Part shown: positions 43,535 to 52,037 of the stretch, one piece after another | How positions within the stretch are numbered: the first letter of the stretch is position 1 | Layout of the letters: every line of letters starts with the position of its first letter | Assembly: GCF_026013645.1 (NCBI RefSeq) | Contig: NZ_CP110224.1 | Coordinates: 2,852,001-2,916,000 of the forward strand | DNA length: 64,000 nucleotides | Source of the DNA: Virgibacillus natechei | Lineage (GTDB): Bacteria; Bacillota; Bacilli; Bacillales; Amphibacillaceae | Direction: 5' to 3' | Program-made: the position numbers and the translations under genes | The notes under the pieces: generated by a model | What the model saw: only the letters and a program-made list of their open reading frames with translations | Told to the model about the DNA's origin: nothing | Databases searched by the model: none

Positions 43535-44800
43535 ATGAGCGATCATAAACAAGATACTTACGGACAGATGCAAGATCTACTGAAATATATCGATGAAGGG
43601 CTACAGAAGGCGAAAATCCCTGAAAAAGTGAAGGGAAAAATAGCGGAGGAGCTTGAAGAATTAAAATCCTTCATTGTAGACGCACGGCCAGCGCGCATTG
43701 CAATTGTAGGGAGAAGAGGTGCTGGAAAGTCAAGTTTAATTAACGCCATATTCGGTGAAGTCCGAGCAGAAGTTGGGGACGTGAAAGCGCGAACGGGTGC
43801 TGGAAAGTGGCATGCTTATGCCTCTGATTCCGGAACACTCGAAATTATGGATACACGCGGTTTAGGAGAAGCCGATCAACCAGAAGAGGCAATCACACAA
43901 CATTCTGCGGTAGAAGAAGTCGAGGCATCCATTAAGGAGAAATGTCCAGACGCCATTCTTTTCCTTAGCAAAGCAAAAGAAGTAAGTTCGCGCATAGACG
44001 AAGATATGATGCAGCTGCAACAATTGAAACAGTCGGTAAAAGCCTATCATGACTACGATATACCCGTCATTGGAGTCGTTACACAAGTGGACGAGCTCAG
44101 CCCCAAATCTGTAGATAAACCCCCTTTTGATCACGAAATTAAACAAAAAAACATCGAAGAGGCCGAATCTGTTCTAGATGCAAAATTGAATGAAATGGCC
44201 GCAACACCTGTAAAAATCATCTCGGTATCGGCCTACTTCGAAATCGAGGATAACGTGATCACCTATGACAGCAGATGGAATATTGATATACTGATCGATT
44301 ACCTGGTCGAGCAATTGCCCAATGATGCACAAATGATTCTCGCCAAGTTAGCGAAGGTGAAATCCGTCCAAAAAAAGTTAGCGCGCAGGATTGGGAAAAA
44401 TGTTTCCGGAATAACCGGACTGATCGGTGCTAACCCAATTCCGCTAGCAGATCTTCCTGTCATTACTGGAATGCAAATGGCGATGATCAGTTCCATCGCA
44501 TTGGTCGGCGGGAAAAGGGCAAAGAAAAAAGACTTAAAAGAGTTTCTCGGCGCCTTAGGACTCAACCTCGCTGCTGGATTTGCTTTTCGGCAGGTAGCTC
44601 GTCAACTCGTCCGAATATTCCCAGGTGCAGGCAGCGTCATATCGGGTTTCATTGCATCGTCAGGAACATATGCATTATCAGAAGCATCAATTGCCTACTT
44701 TATCGATGAAAAATCAGTCGGTAGCGTGAAAAAAATTTACCATGATAAATATGAGGAAAAGCGAAAAACGAAGGAATTAGAGAAGGGAACGGACCAATAA
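43535..44800 (+). CDS. Era/YcjX-like GTPase with membrane-active C-terminal domain
   Basis: A 421-residue GTPase. G1 is GRRGAGKSS (about 58-66), G3 DTRGLG, G4 TQVDEL and G5 SVSAYF. The N-terminal helix is amphipathic. The C-terminal ~150 residues contain glycine-rich hydrophobic segments (GITGLIGANPIPLADLPVITG, GLNLAAGFAFRQVARQLVRI) like DUF697/YcjF-type domains that bind or insert into membranes. The role is unknown; membrane stress or division functions are proposed for relatives. ATG 43535 follows GGAGGGAAATGAA. It is monocistronic. Confidence 0.8.
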   Translation: MSDHKQDTYGQMQDLLKYIDEGLQKAKIPEKVKGKIAEELEELKSFIVDARPARIAIVGRRGAGKSSLINAIFGEVRAEVGDVKARTGAGKWHAYASDSGTLEIMDTRGLGEADQPEEAITQHSAVEEVEASIKEKCPDAILFLSKAKEVSSRIDEDMMQLQQLKQSVKAYHDYDIPVIGVVTQVDELSPKSVDKPPFDHEIKQKNIEEAESVLDAKLNEMAATPVKIISVSAYFEIEDNVITYDSRWNIDILIDYLVEQLPNDAQMILAKLAKVKSVQKKLARRIGKNVSGITGLIGANPIPLADLPVITGMQMAMISSIALVGGKRAKKKDLKEFLGALGLNLAAGFAFRQVARQLVRIFPGAGSVISGFIASSGTYALSEASIAYFIDEKSVGSVKKIYHDKYEEKRKTKELEKGTDQ

Positions 44801-44880
44801 TCAACAGTTGGGGGTATCTTCATAACGAAAATGCCACCGCCTTTTTCTTAGGTACTAAAAGCTACTTACTTGCATACTAT

Positions 44881-44920
44881 AAAAAAGAGGCCGCTCACGC
44901 TTGTGCTGCTACACGAGCGG
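44881..44920 (-). terminator. Toxin mRNA terminator
   Basis: On the minus strand CCGCTC pairs with GAGCGG across an inner GTG...CAC loop region and is followed by CCTCTTTTTT. It is about 90 bases past the stop of the 25-residue toxin gene and beyond the antisense RNA terminator, as expected for a type I locus. Confidence 0.7.
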
Positions 44921-45017
44921 ACAACAACAGGAGCCCTTCCTCAGGGCGGAACACCTACAGTTCTTTTCAGAGAATAACGACCCTAGTTGCTTGCAGGCAT
45001 AGGGTCGTTATTTTTTT
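44890..45017 (+). ncRNA. Probable antisense RNA antitoxin of the type I locus
   Basis: The plus strand opposite the 3' part of the toxin transcript ends in a strong terminator: AATAACGACCCTA (44973-44985) pairs with TAGGGTCGTTATT, followed by a T run to 45017. The terminator overlaps the toxin stop codon. An antisense RNA ending here would pair with the toxin mRNA 3' region, as in txpA/RatA- or bsrG-type systems. The 5' end is not known; the given start is approximate. Confidence 0.55.
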
Positions 45018-45085
45018 GATTTGACAATACCGACCATTAATGTCCCAAACGATATCATTAGAATCAGGGTTTCAAATACGGTCAT
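45008..45085 (-). CDS. Putative holin-like type I toxin (25 residues)
   Basis: A 25-codon gene, ATG at 45083-45085, with GGGGGGAG 6 bases upstream. The peptide starts MTVFETLILMISFGTLMVGI and ends in basic VKSKK, the pattern of the 'putative holin-like toxin' family (MTV-x-E-x-L-x-L-M-I-x-F). It is one short membrane helix; such peptides damage the membrane when not repressed. Convergent terminators mark a paired antisense RNA. Overlooked by length filters. Confidence 0.82.
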   Translation of the reverse strand: MTVFETLILMISFGTLMVGIVKSKK

Positions 45086-45279
45086 CCGGTCTCCCCCCTT
45101 CTAAACGCTTTAGTCAGGAGATGAACCGTCACCCATGAAAGGCTTTTCCAGTTTCAGTTCTTGATTGATTTACCTGATACATAATGTCTTTGATTTGTTC
45201 GTATAGCTATTATTATACTTTAGGATATGGGCTTACCAGCTTGTCCTATTCCAGTTATTTCAAAAAAGTTAAATTATTT

Positions 45280-45696
45280 TTATTCCTCTTCCAAATAAAT
45301 GCATTGATGCAAAGGCGGGCTACCGAGCACCAGCCAAATTTTAATGAACAGTTCCAATCGTGGCTGCGACACATTATTAAATATTTTGCTTACATTTGGG
45401 GGTTTCATATTCAGTTGATCCGCAACATCTTTGATATAGATATTCTTCTGTTTGGCTATTTCTTTGAATCGATTCTTGATTACAGGTTGATTATGGTTTT
45501 CCACAAGAGGATGAACTGCATCAAAATGCTTGATCTGTTCGATTTTATCCACAATACTTCCAACAATAAAGTCTTCTATTTCATAATCGTCCCTTCTGTT
45601 CTTATCCCGATGACGATTAATTAAATTTTCCAATTCTGTGATTTCGTTGATTTGCTCATATGTTTCCTCATTCAACTGGATTATCACTTCTTTCAT
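45280..45696 (-). CDS. XRE-like helix-turn-helix regulator
   Basis: A 138-residue protein. The N-terminal half is helical and charged (IIQLNEETYEQINEIT..., NRRDDYEIEDFIVGSIVDKI). The C-terminal half is a lambda-repressor-like helix-turn-helix (FKEIAKQKNIYIKDVADQLNMKPPNVSKIFNN) followed by RLELFIKIWLVLGSP. GAGGTGAT precedes the ATG. It lies between the toxin locus and a GC-rich repeat. Target unknown; it might be a remnant of a mobile element. Confidence 0.75.
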   Translation of the reverse strand: MKEVIIQLNEETYEQINEITELENLINRHRDKNRRDDYEIEDFIVGSIVDKIEQIKHFDAVHPLVENHNQPVIKNRFKEIAKQKNIYIKDVADQLNMKPPNVSKIFNNVSQPRLELFIKIWLVLGSPPLHQCIYLEEE

Positions 45697-45939
45697 GTAT
45701 AAATCACCTCACTTTTGGTAAATGTATTATGGAAAGGATGATACAATTGATAAAACATAATGATAAAGAAGATGTAATTGACGTGATCCACGAAACATTT
45801 GATAAAGGCAAAAACGATAAGTAATAATTCTAAAAAGAGCGAGACTGCGTTTATGCTTCCCACCGAATTTGTTGTTTTTGACACATAATCTATAGAATGC
45901 GACGTAACTAGTGTTTGCTATAATCGCCGTTCGGGATCG

Positions 45940-46238
45940 CTCCGGGCGGATGCTTTCCGCGGGCACGGCCTCAGTCTCCTCGAGAAAACCACTCTGCGGG
46001 GTCTTCAGACTCGTGCTATTCCCGCAGGAGTCACCGCCCTTCGCTCAACCGAACTGGTGAGGTGGTCCGATGTTTTGAATATTGGTTACTAATGCAAATT
46101 AGCCGCAGTAACCGGAATACTAGCGTAGGAAATACATGGAGACTCCTGCGGGAGGAAAGGCATCGGTGAGACCCCGAAATGCGGTAGCATGAGGGGACTC
46201 ACCAGCCGCCCGCGGAAAGCGAAATGTATTTCCGTAGC
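45940..46238. repeat. GC-rich inverted repeat pair
   Basis: Two arms of about 90-105 bases face each other. Arm 1 (45945-46036) contains GCTTTCCGCGGGCACGGCC, CTGCGGGGTCTTC and TTCCCGCAGGAGTC. Arm 2 (46128-46233) reads the related words on the opposite strand (GACTCCTGCGGGA, GAGACCCCG, CCGCCCGCGGAAAGC). Arm 2 is also bounded by the inverted pair GGAAATACAT/ATGTATTTCC. The base composition is far richer in GC than the neighbours. No transposase is present. The pattern looks like a dispersed non-coding repeat of Bacillaceae. The flanking parts of 45697-46462 hold no convincing gene. Confidence 0.7.
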
Positions 46239-46385
46239 GGGGTAAAGTCTCATCCTTCATCTCAAGTTATGTCGTCTTTTATATCAACTCCGTAGGTTTA
46301 TAAGCAATAACACTTATGAAAAGAGCCAAATTATTAGACTCCTCTTATTACATATTCCGTTTCCCTTTCTAAAATGTCAAAAGAG

Positions 46386-46432
46386 AAGCTACTGATCGGA
46401 TGAACTACAAAAGTTCATTGGGCCAGTAGCTT
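46386..46432 (-). terminator. Terminator downstream of nhaC
   Basis: AAGCTACTG pairs with CAGTAGCTT, with an inner ATGAAC/GTTCAT stem, about 30 bases past the nhaC stop. On the minus strand CTCTTTTG follows. Confidence 0.65.
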
Positions 46433-46462
46433 TTACATGTTTTTCTTCATATACTTTCAAAC

Positions 46463-47998
46463 TCATCCCACTTCTCCAAATTTTTTCTCATGCCGATTGC
46501 CCAAATAACGAAGTAAGAAGAATTGAACAACGATACCGACAATTAATAAAATGATACTGCTACCAATCAACGAGTACAGTAGATACATGACACCTGCAAT
46601 CCCAGCAGGTACTAATGCGTATGGGATCTGTGTATTAACGTGAGCAATGTGATCCGATTCAGAGAAAATAGATGCCATTACCGTTGTATCAGAAATTGGT
46701 GAGACATGGTCGCCGAAAATTGCCCCGGCAAAAATCGCTCCGATAACGATAGGTATTAATTCCTCTCCCCCCATCGTATAAGCTAGCGGGATCGCAATAG
46801 GCGTCAAAATCGACATTGTGCCCCAAGACGTACCTGTTGCAAAAGAAATAAACATGCTGATAGCAAAAACCAAAAATGGTATAAGCGCTGTTGTCATCCA
46901 TCCTTCTGTCGCACTTACCACGAACTCCGCAGTACCAAGTTCTGCTGTTACCGTTCCAATCGACCAAGCCAACACGATAATAATAAGTGCTGGCAACATG
47001 GTACGAATACCACCAAGCAACGTATCCTCACACTTTTTCAGGCCCATACCTTGCACAAGCGCAAGAATGATCCCTACCGTCGTCATTGCAAAAGCACCCC
47101 ATGTTAATGCAACAGAAACATCCGTATCGGCAAGCGCGTCCATCATTGATTTCCCTGTTGCTCCACCACCTGAATACCATAACCCCCATATACTGACGGA
47201 AATAAGTGTTACCAGCGGAAGAATAAAATTCCAAACACTTCCCTCTTTCTGGAATGGTTCCCCCAAATCCTGCTCAACCGAAGATAATGGCGTTGATCCA
47301 TCTGGTATCAGTTTTCCGGTTGTATGTGCACGATGTTCTGCTTTTGCCATTGGACCAAAATCCTTGCCCGCTATAATCATAGGTACGGCTAAGAGACAAA
47401 GAATAGCGTAAAAATTCCATGGAATAGATTGCAAAAAGACAAAATACGGTTCCATACCTACAATACTAAGGCTGGCAAAGGCTGCCGCAATTAATGATAC
47501 TTGAAAACCGATCCAGTCTGAAACAGGTCCGATTGTTGCCATTGGAGCAGCTGTCGAGTCAATCACGTAGGATAATTTTTCTCTTGAAATTTTGTGTTTT
47601 TTGGTGATATCTTTTGTCGCGTTTCCAACGATGACAGAGTTGACGTAATCATTGAAGAAAATAAGAATACCTAAGAAATATGGTAAAAACAGTACCCGCT
47701 TCTTTGTGGTTAATCTCTTTTGTAATATTTTTATAAGACCTTCCGAGCCGCCTGTCTTAAACATAAACGCAGCTCCGGTTCCCAGTAGCGCTGTCATGAC
47801 AAGAAAACGAGCATTCCATGGATCAACCATCACATCCTTCATCCATGTGAACGTTTGCCCTACCGCTTCAAATGGATTACCGCCCGCCGCGATTAAACCA
47901 CCAACCCAAATACTGATGAAAAGTGAAAACAAAACACGCTTGGTAATAATGGCCATCACCACCGCTACAATCGGCGGTACAATCGATAATATGTCCAT
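46463..47998 (-). CDS. Na+/H+ antiporter NhaC family protein
   Basis: A 511-residue transporter with about 12 membrane helices. The NhaC-family signature FGDHVSPISDTTVMAS is present (about residues 428-443). GILIFFNDYVNSVIVG and TIGPVSDWIGFQ are the matching mid-membrane motifs of the first half. It exchanges Na+ for H+, or dicarboxylate-linked variants as in MleN. It fits a salt-tolerant organism. It is monocistronic. Confidence 0.88.
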   Translation of the reverse strand: MDILSIVPPIVAVVMAIITKRVLFSLFISIWVGGLIAAGGNPFEAVGQTFTWMKDVMVDPWNARFLVMTALLGTGAAFMFKTGGSEGLIKILQKRLTTKKRVLFLPYFLGILIFFNDYVNSVIVGNATKDITKKHKISREKLSYVIDSTAAPMATIGPVSDWIGFQVSLIAAAFASLSIVGMEPYFVFLQSIPWNFYAILCLLAVPMIIAGKDFGPMAKAEHRAHTTGKLIPDGSTPLSSVEQDLGEPFQKEGSVWNFILPLVTLISVSIWGLWYSGGGATGKSMMDALADTDVSVALTWGAFAMTTVGIILALVQGMGLKKCEDTLLGGIRTMLPALIIIVLAWSIGTVTAELGTAEFVVSATEGWMTTALIPFLVFAISMFISFATGTSWGTMSILTPIAIPLAYTMGGEELIPIVIGAIFAGAIFGDHVSPISDTTVMASIFSESDHIAHVNTQIPYALVPAGIAGVMYLLYSLIGSSIILLIVGIVVQFFLLRYLGNRHEKKFGEVG

Positions 47999-48165
47999 GC
48001 GTATCCAACCCCCTTTTTCATTTTTTTATTACCGTTAAATAAGCATGTCCACACACAACAGTCGAATTCGCCCTCTACTTTACCTGTAAAGAATTTAAAT
48101 TTGTAGATTGATAATAAATGTATGCATCTTTAGTAAATAATAGTACTTCCACCTCTTTTAACGTT

Positions 48166-48200
48166 AGAAAACTTGGCATTCACAAAGCTTTACACTTACA
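48166..48200 (+). repeat. Truncated family A repeat copy fused to family B
   Basis: TTAGAAAACTTGGCATTCA followed shortly by TACACTTAC keeps the family A landmarks, but the second arm of stem 1 is missing. Family B starts directly after it (48204). Confidence 0.5.
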
Positions 48201-48203
48201 CAA

Positions 48204-48741
48204 AGAACAAAAGCGCAAGTGCCCGTTTAGCAACGTACAAACTGCGCCCGCGCATCGCGGGTGGTTCAACATTGCCACGCAAAGTGGCGGTTTTAGTTGA
48301 ACCTCCACTACGCAATGAGATAAAGGAAACATGCCCCTTCATAGGGGTATGCCGACGCCTGAGCGCAAGCCCGGTTTTAGTCGGCCTTCCTTAAGCCTAG
48401 GGAGTCGATGCCCGCTTTCACCACAAGGGTATAAGTGCGACTTTACTTCTGCCTACGCCTCCGGCTTGGCAATCAGTAAGTCTTCTTTTCACCCACAGGG
48501 TATAAGTGCGACTTTACTTCTGCCTACGCCTCCGGCTTGGCAATCAGTAAGTCTTCTTTTCACCCACAGGGTATAAGTGCGACTTTACTTCTGCCTACGC
48601 CTCCGGCTTGGCAATCAGTAAGTCTTCTTTATCGTAGTGGAGGAGTGTGAAGTTTGATAGTTGCTGGGCGCTGGGCGCTGGAGCTGGACGTGGCTATTCC
48701 AGTATATAAGTTATCCCCAGCATTTAAATTTTATAGTTTCC
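48204..48741 (+). repeat. Family B long-palindrome repeat, expanded copy
   Basis: It begins AGAACAAAAGCGCAAG, runs GCCCGTTTAGCAACGTACAAACT, and ends TAGTGGAGGAGTGTGAAG, GATAGTTGCTGGGCGCTGG, CTATTCCAGTATATAAGTTATCC. The same borders occur in the compact copy at 55109-55311. The 5' and 3' ends are complementary (GCGCCC-GTTTAGCAAC...GTTGCTGGGCGC). Here the middle is enlarged by extra palindromes and a three-unit tandem array. No gene is present in 48000-48816. Confidence 0.75.
48427..48630. repeat. 71-bp tandem repeat, nearly three copies
   Basis: GGGTATAAGTGCGACTTTAC starts at 48427, 48498 and 48569, a period of 71 bases. The unit continues TTCTGCCTACGCCTCCGGC, TTGGCAATCAGTAAGTCTTC, TTTTCACCCACA. 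The copies are essentially identical, so the expansion is recent. The period is not a multiple of three, so it is not coding. Confidence 0.92.
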
Positions 48742-48750
48742 TATGCAACG

Positions 48751-48790
48751 AAAAAAAGTCCTTCTTTAAAAGTAAAGAATGGACTTTTTT
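48751..48790. terminator. Terminator downstream of purU
   Basis: AAAAAAAGTCC pairs with GGACTTTTTT, with an inner TTCTTTA/TAAAGAA, 27 bases from the purU stop. Confidence 0.85.
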
Positions 48791-48816
48791 GTAGCTATTA
48801 AATTGGTAATCCAAAA

Positions 48817-49716
48817 TTAAAACACAATCGTCTTATTCCCCTCCACAATAATTCGATCATCCAGATGCCATTTAACAGAACGTGTGAGGACACTTCGTTC
48901 AATGGATTGCCCTGTTTTTTTCATGGCGTCCACATTATCACGATGATCCACTCGGTCGATATCCTGTTCGATGATCGGGCCTTCGTCGAGATCATTCGTG
49001 ACATAATGGGACGTTGCACCAATCATTTTCACACCTCGATCAAAGGCGCGTTCATATGGTTTCGCACCAATAAACGCTGGCAGAAAGGAATGGTGAATAT
49101 TAATGATACGATGTTGATAATCTTCTACAAATGTCGGTGAGAGAATTTGCATATAACGTGCCAGAACAATCACATCTATCTCATATTTCTCCAGCAATTC
49201 CTTCTGCTCTTCCTCCACCTGCTTCCGAATGTCCCGATTTGATGGAATGTAATAAAATGGAATGCCTAGTGATTCCACCATGTCCCTTGCCGTTTCATGA
49301 TTGCTGATAACAACCGCAATATTTGCCATTATATTCCCGCTTTGGAATTCCCACAAAAGCTCAAGTAGGCAATGTGGTTCTTTGGAGACGAATACAGCCA
49401 TGTTTTTGATTTCACGCACATACATAATCTTCCAGTCCAAATTAAATTTTTCGGCTACGGAAAGAAAATTCTCCTCCAACTGACTTCCCTTCTCATTTAG
49501 ACCGTCACATTCAAACTCAATTCGTATAAAGAAATTCCCGCCCATGGGATCCATGGTATATTGATCCGACTCGATAATATTCGCCCCATATCCATAAAGG
49601 AATTGAGAGACTGCTGCGACAATTCCTGGTTGATCAGGGCAATTGATTAAAAGACGCGCTCTATTTTTATTTCTAGCTTTAAATGTTTGTATTTTTTCTT
49701 CGATATATTTATTCAT
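48817..49716 (-). CDS. purU: Formyltetrahydrofolate deformylase PurU
   Basis: A 299-residue enzyme that hydrolyses 10-formyl-THF to THF and formate. The N-terminal ACT domain (about 12-95) opens with LLINCPDQPGIVAAVSQFL. The formyltransferase-fold domain carries the catalytic NIHHSFLPAFIGAKPY block and the Asp in DLDEGPIIEQD. ATG 49714-49716 follows GAGGGAAGCGAAT; the extension to 49734 overlaps the ribosome site. Monocistronic. Confidence 0.93.
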   Translation of the reverse strand: MNKYIEEKIQTFKARNKNRARLLINCPDQPGIVAAVSQFLYGYGANIIESDQYTMDPMGGNFFIRIEFECDGLNEKGSQLEENFLSVAEKFNLDWKIMYVREIKNMAVFVSKEPHCLLELLWEFQSGNIMANIAVVISNHETARDMVESLGIPFYYIPSNRDIRKQVEEEQKELLEKYEIDVIVLARYMQILSPTFVEDYQHRIINIHHSFLPAFIGAKPYERAFDRGVKMIGATSHYVTNDLDEGPIIEQDIDRVDHRDNVDAMKKTGQSIERSVLTRSVKWHLDDRIIVEGNKTIVF

Positions 49717-49973
49717 ATTCGCTTCCCTCTTCATATTAATTTACTAATACTTTATGTGAATTGAAAGACAAGGTCAAGTTTTAGGGAGCATCAACTGATC
49801 GCATTAGATTTTATGTGTTGTCAACAGTGGGCTAAACTATGAAAATTGAATTGTTTCGTGCCTTTAACCATGAAGAACACCTCGAATCAATGCTATGATA
49901 AACGGGAGATATAAAGTATCCCTGGTAAAAGCGGGAAAATAAAACAACCCCTAAAAATGAAAGGAACGTACAT

Positions 49974-50252
49974 ATGTTACAAAAAATGAGATCATATAGC
50001 CAGCTTTTCGTTGCAAAGAAATCGTTGAAGACACTTTTAAAAACGAATCGGGTAGAAACGGAACAAATGATGAAAACCTATCATGAAGCACTCGTGGACA
50101 ATAACCAGTTAAATGAGGATTTAACAGAAGCATCCGTTCCAGCACAAAACAAGCTTTCCAAACAATTAATAGAGTCCTTTGTGGAGCTCCGTGATCATCG
50201 TAATGAAGAAGGTTTCTACACGCAAGTAGCAAAGCATTGGGTGGAAAAATAA
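49974..50252 (+). CDS. Small conserved hypothetical helical protein
   Basis: A 92-residue soluble protein, all helical and highly charged, with no signal, membrane segment or cysteine. Segments SLKTLLKTNRVETEQMMKTYHEAL and KLSKQLIESFVELRDHRNEE (each split by loops) suggest a helical bundle. Family not recognised. AAAGGAA precedes the ATG and a terminator follows at once, so it is a real single-gene unit. Confidence 0.65.
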   Translation: MLQKMRSYSQLFVAKKSLKTLLKTNRVETEQMMKTYHEALVDNNQLNEDLTEASVPAQNKLSKQLIESFVELRDHRNEEGFYTQVAKHWVEK

Positions 50253-50258
50253 GGATAA

Positions 50259-50297
50259 GGTGTCTGACTACATCAGCGTGGTCAGACACCTGTTTTA
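50259..50297 (+). terminator. Rho-independent terminator
   Basis: GGTGTCTGAC (50259-50268) pairs perfectly with GTCAGACACC (50281-50290), followed by TGTTTTA. Confidence 0.85.
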
Positions 50298-50377
50298 TTA
50301 GAAGTCTCCAATTTCGTTCCCTATTAAATATGTTATAATTATTCACTAGCAATTCCATCGATGGAGGAGAATGGACC

Positions 50378-52021
50378 ATGATTCAATTTCAGAAAAGTGA
50401 TATAAAAAAACACCAGCTTAAACCGACCGTACGCTTTAATTTGAAAATGAAAATGATTCTCCTGATCGGGATTCTCATTCTCGCCATCATTACTTTTATC
50501 GGAATTTTTCTCCATCATTTCCTTTCCGATACATTAGAAGCAGAAATGGGTGATCAAGCATTAAATGTTGCCGAAACGGTGTCTCACATTCCTGAACTAG
50601 TCGCGGCATTTGAAGCAGACGATCCTGCTTCCATCATTCAACCCACCATTGCCCCTATACAGGATGCGACTGAAGCTGAGTTCATTGTTGTCGGAAATAC
50701 GGAAGAAGTTCGTTATGCACATCCCGATGAGGAGGAAATTGGTAAAAAGATGGTAGGTGGTGACAATGAAAGAGCTTTGCTGAACGGGGAATCCTATACG
50801 TCAAAAGCGACTGGAACATTAGGTGATTCTCTACGTGCGAAAGTACCAATTTTTCTGGACGGGGAAATCGTAGGTGTCGTTTCTGTCGGATTTCTAGTTA
50901 ATGACGTCCAAAGCCTTATCGCAGATTACAGTAAGGAAATATGGATTGTTTTATTCCTAATTGGTGGGGTCGGTATATTGGGCGCTATCTTGGTTACGAC
51001 TTATATAAAAAGAGTTTTATTTGGGATGGAGCCAGAGGAAATCGCCCACGTATTGTTTCAAAAAGAAACCATCCTTCAGTCCACACATGAAGGCATTATC
51101 GCGGTGAATCAAGACGGATTCGTCACCATGATGAATGCTACTGCCCAGCAGTTACTATTTAATCAAGAAATAAATCAAACGAACTATATAGGAACGCCGG
51201 TGCAGAACATTCTTCCTTCTTCAAAATTGCAAGAGGTCTTAACTACTGGAAACAGTCAATACGACAAAGAAAGCATATTCGGTCAGAATGTTTTTCTTAC
51301 AAACACGGTCCCGATCTATTATGAAAGTGAGCTAATCGGTGCTGTGTCCACGTTTCGTAATAAGACCGAAATTGAATCATTAACGAAGGAATTAACCCAT
51401 GTACGACAATATGCTAACGCCTTACGTGCGCAAACGCATGAGTTTTCAAATAAACTTTATACGATATTAGGTTTATTATATTTAGATAAGAAGGAAGAAG
51501 TCGTGGACTTGATTCAAACGGAAAGCAAAAATCAGCAAGAGTGGATTCGTGTCTTGATTGATAAAGTGTCCGACCCGTTACTGAGTGGGCTTTTACTTGG
51601 AAAATTAAACCAAGCAGAAGAATTACAAGTAAATTTGTTCATCGATCCAGACAGTCACCTGGAGCGTTCCCTCAGCAATGAAAAGGCCCGAGCACTGTTA
51701 ACTGCTGTAGGAAACCTTATCGATAATGCCATGGATGCAATAAAAGAAAACCCTCCTTCAAACCGTAATGTATCCCTATTCTTTACAGATGCCGGAAATG
51801 ACATTATTTTTGAAATAGAAGATTCAGGAACAGGGATTTGTGAAGCAGATTCCTTTAAAATATTTGAAAAGGGCTTTTCGATGAAAGATGGTTCAGACCG
51901 TGGTATCGGATTATCAATAACGAAACAAATCATTTCCAGTATCGATGGCTCCTTTTATTTGGAAGAAGCAGGTGATCTTGGTGGCGCCTACTTTGTCATT
52001 GCGATACCGAAAGACGAATAA
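50378..52021 (+). CDS. citS: CitS/DcuS-type sensor histidine kinase
   Basis: A 547-residue membrane kinase. Helix 1 is at about 26-48, and the extracellular PAS-type citrate/dicarboxylate sensor (about 50-185) includes VRYAHPDEEEIGKKMVGGD. Helix 2 is at 188-210, a cytoplasmic PAS at 225-325, the phosphorylated His354 in AQTHEFSNKL, and the HATPase has NLIDNAMDAI, DSGTGI and DRGIGLSI. It forms an operon with the response regulator 16 bases on, and a CitMHS transporter follows, the same set as B. subtilis citS-citT-citM. The symbol rests on that context. Confidence 0.87.
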   Translation: MIQFQKSDIKKHQLKPTVRFNLKMKMILLIGILILAIITFIGIFLHHFLSDTLEAEMGDQALNVAETVSHIPELVAAFEADDPASIIQPTIAPIQDATEAEFIVVGNTEEVRYAHPDEEEIGKKMVGGDNERALLNGESYTSKATGTLGDSLRAKVPIFLDGEIVGVVSVGFLVNDVQSLIADYSKEIWIVLFLIGGVGILGAILVTTYIKRVLFGMEPEEIAHVLFQKETILQSTHEGIIAVNQDGFVTMMNATAQQLLFNQEINQTNYIGTPVQNILPSSKLQEVLTTGNSQYDKESIFGQNVFLTNTVPIYYESELIGAVSTFRNKTEIESLTKELTHVRQYANALRAQTHEFSNKLYTILGLLYLDKKEEVVDLIQTESKNQQEWIRVLIDKVSDPLLSGLLLGKLNQAEELQVNLFIDPDSHLERSLSNEKARALLTAVGNLIDNAMDAIKENPPSNRNVSLFFTDAGNDIIFEIEDSGTGICEADSFKIFEKGFSMKDGSDRGIGLSITKQIISSIDGSFYLEEAGDLGGAYFVIAIPKDE

Positions 52022-52037
52022 TAGAGGAGGAATCGAC

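Noticed and set aside
45729..45824. 31-codon plus-strand frame divergent from the XRE gene
   Set aside because: The only possible ribosome site (GGAAAGG) overlaps its own start region. The composition is plausible but nothing else supports it.
48427..48630. CRISPR-like appearance of the repeated block
   Set aside because: The whole 71-base unit is repeated without unique spacers, and no cas gene is near. It is a simple tandem repeat.
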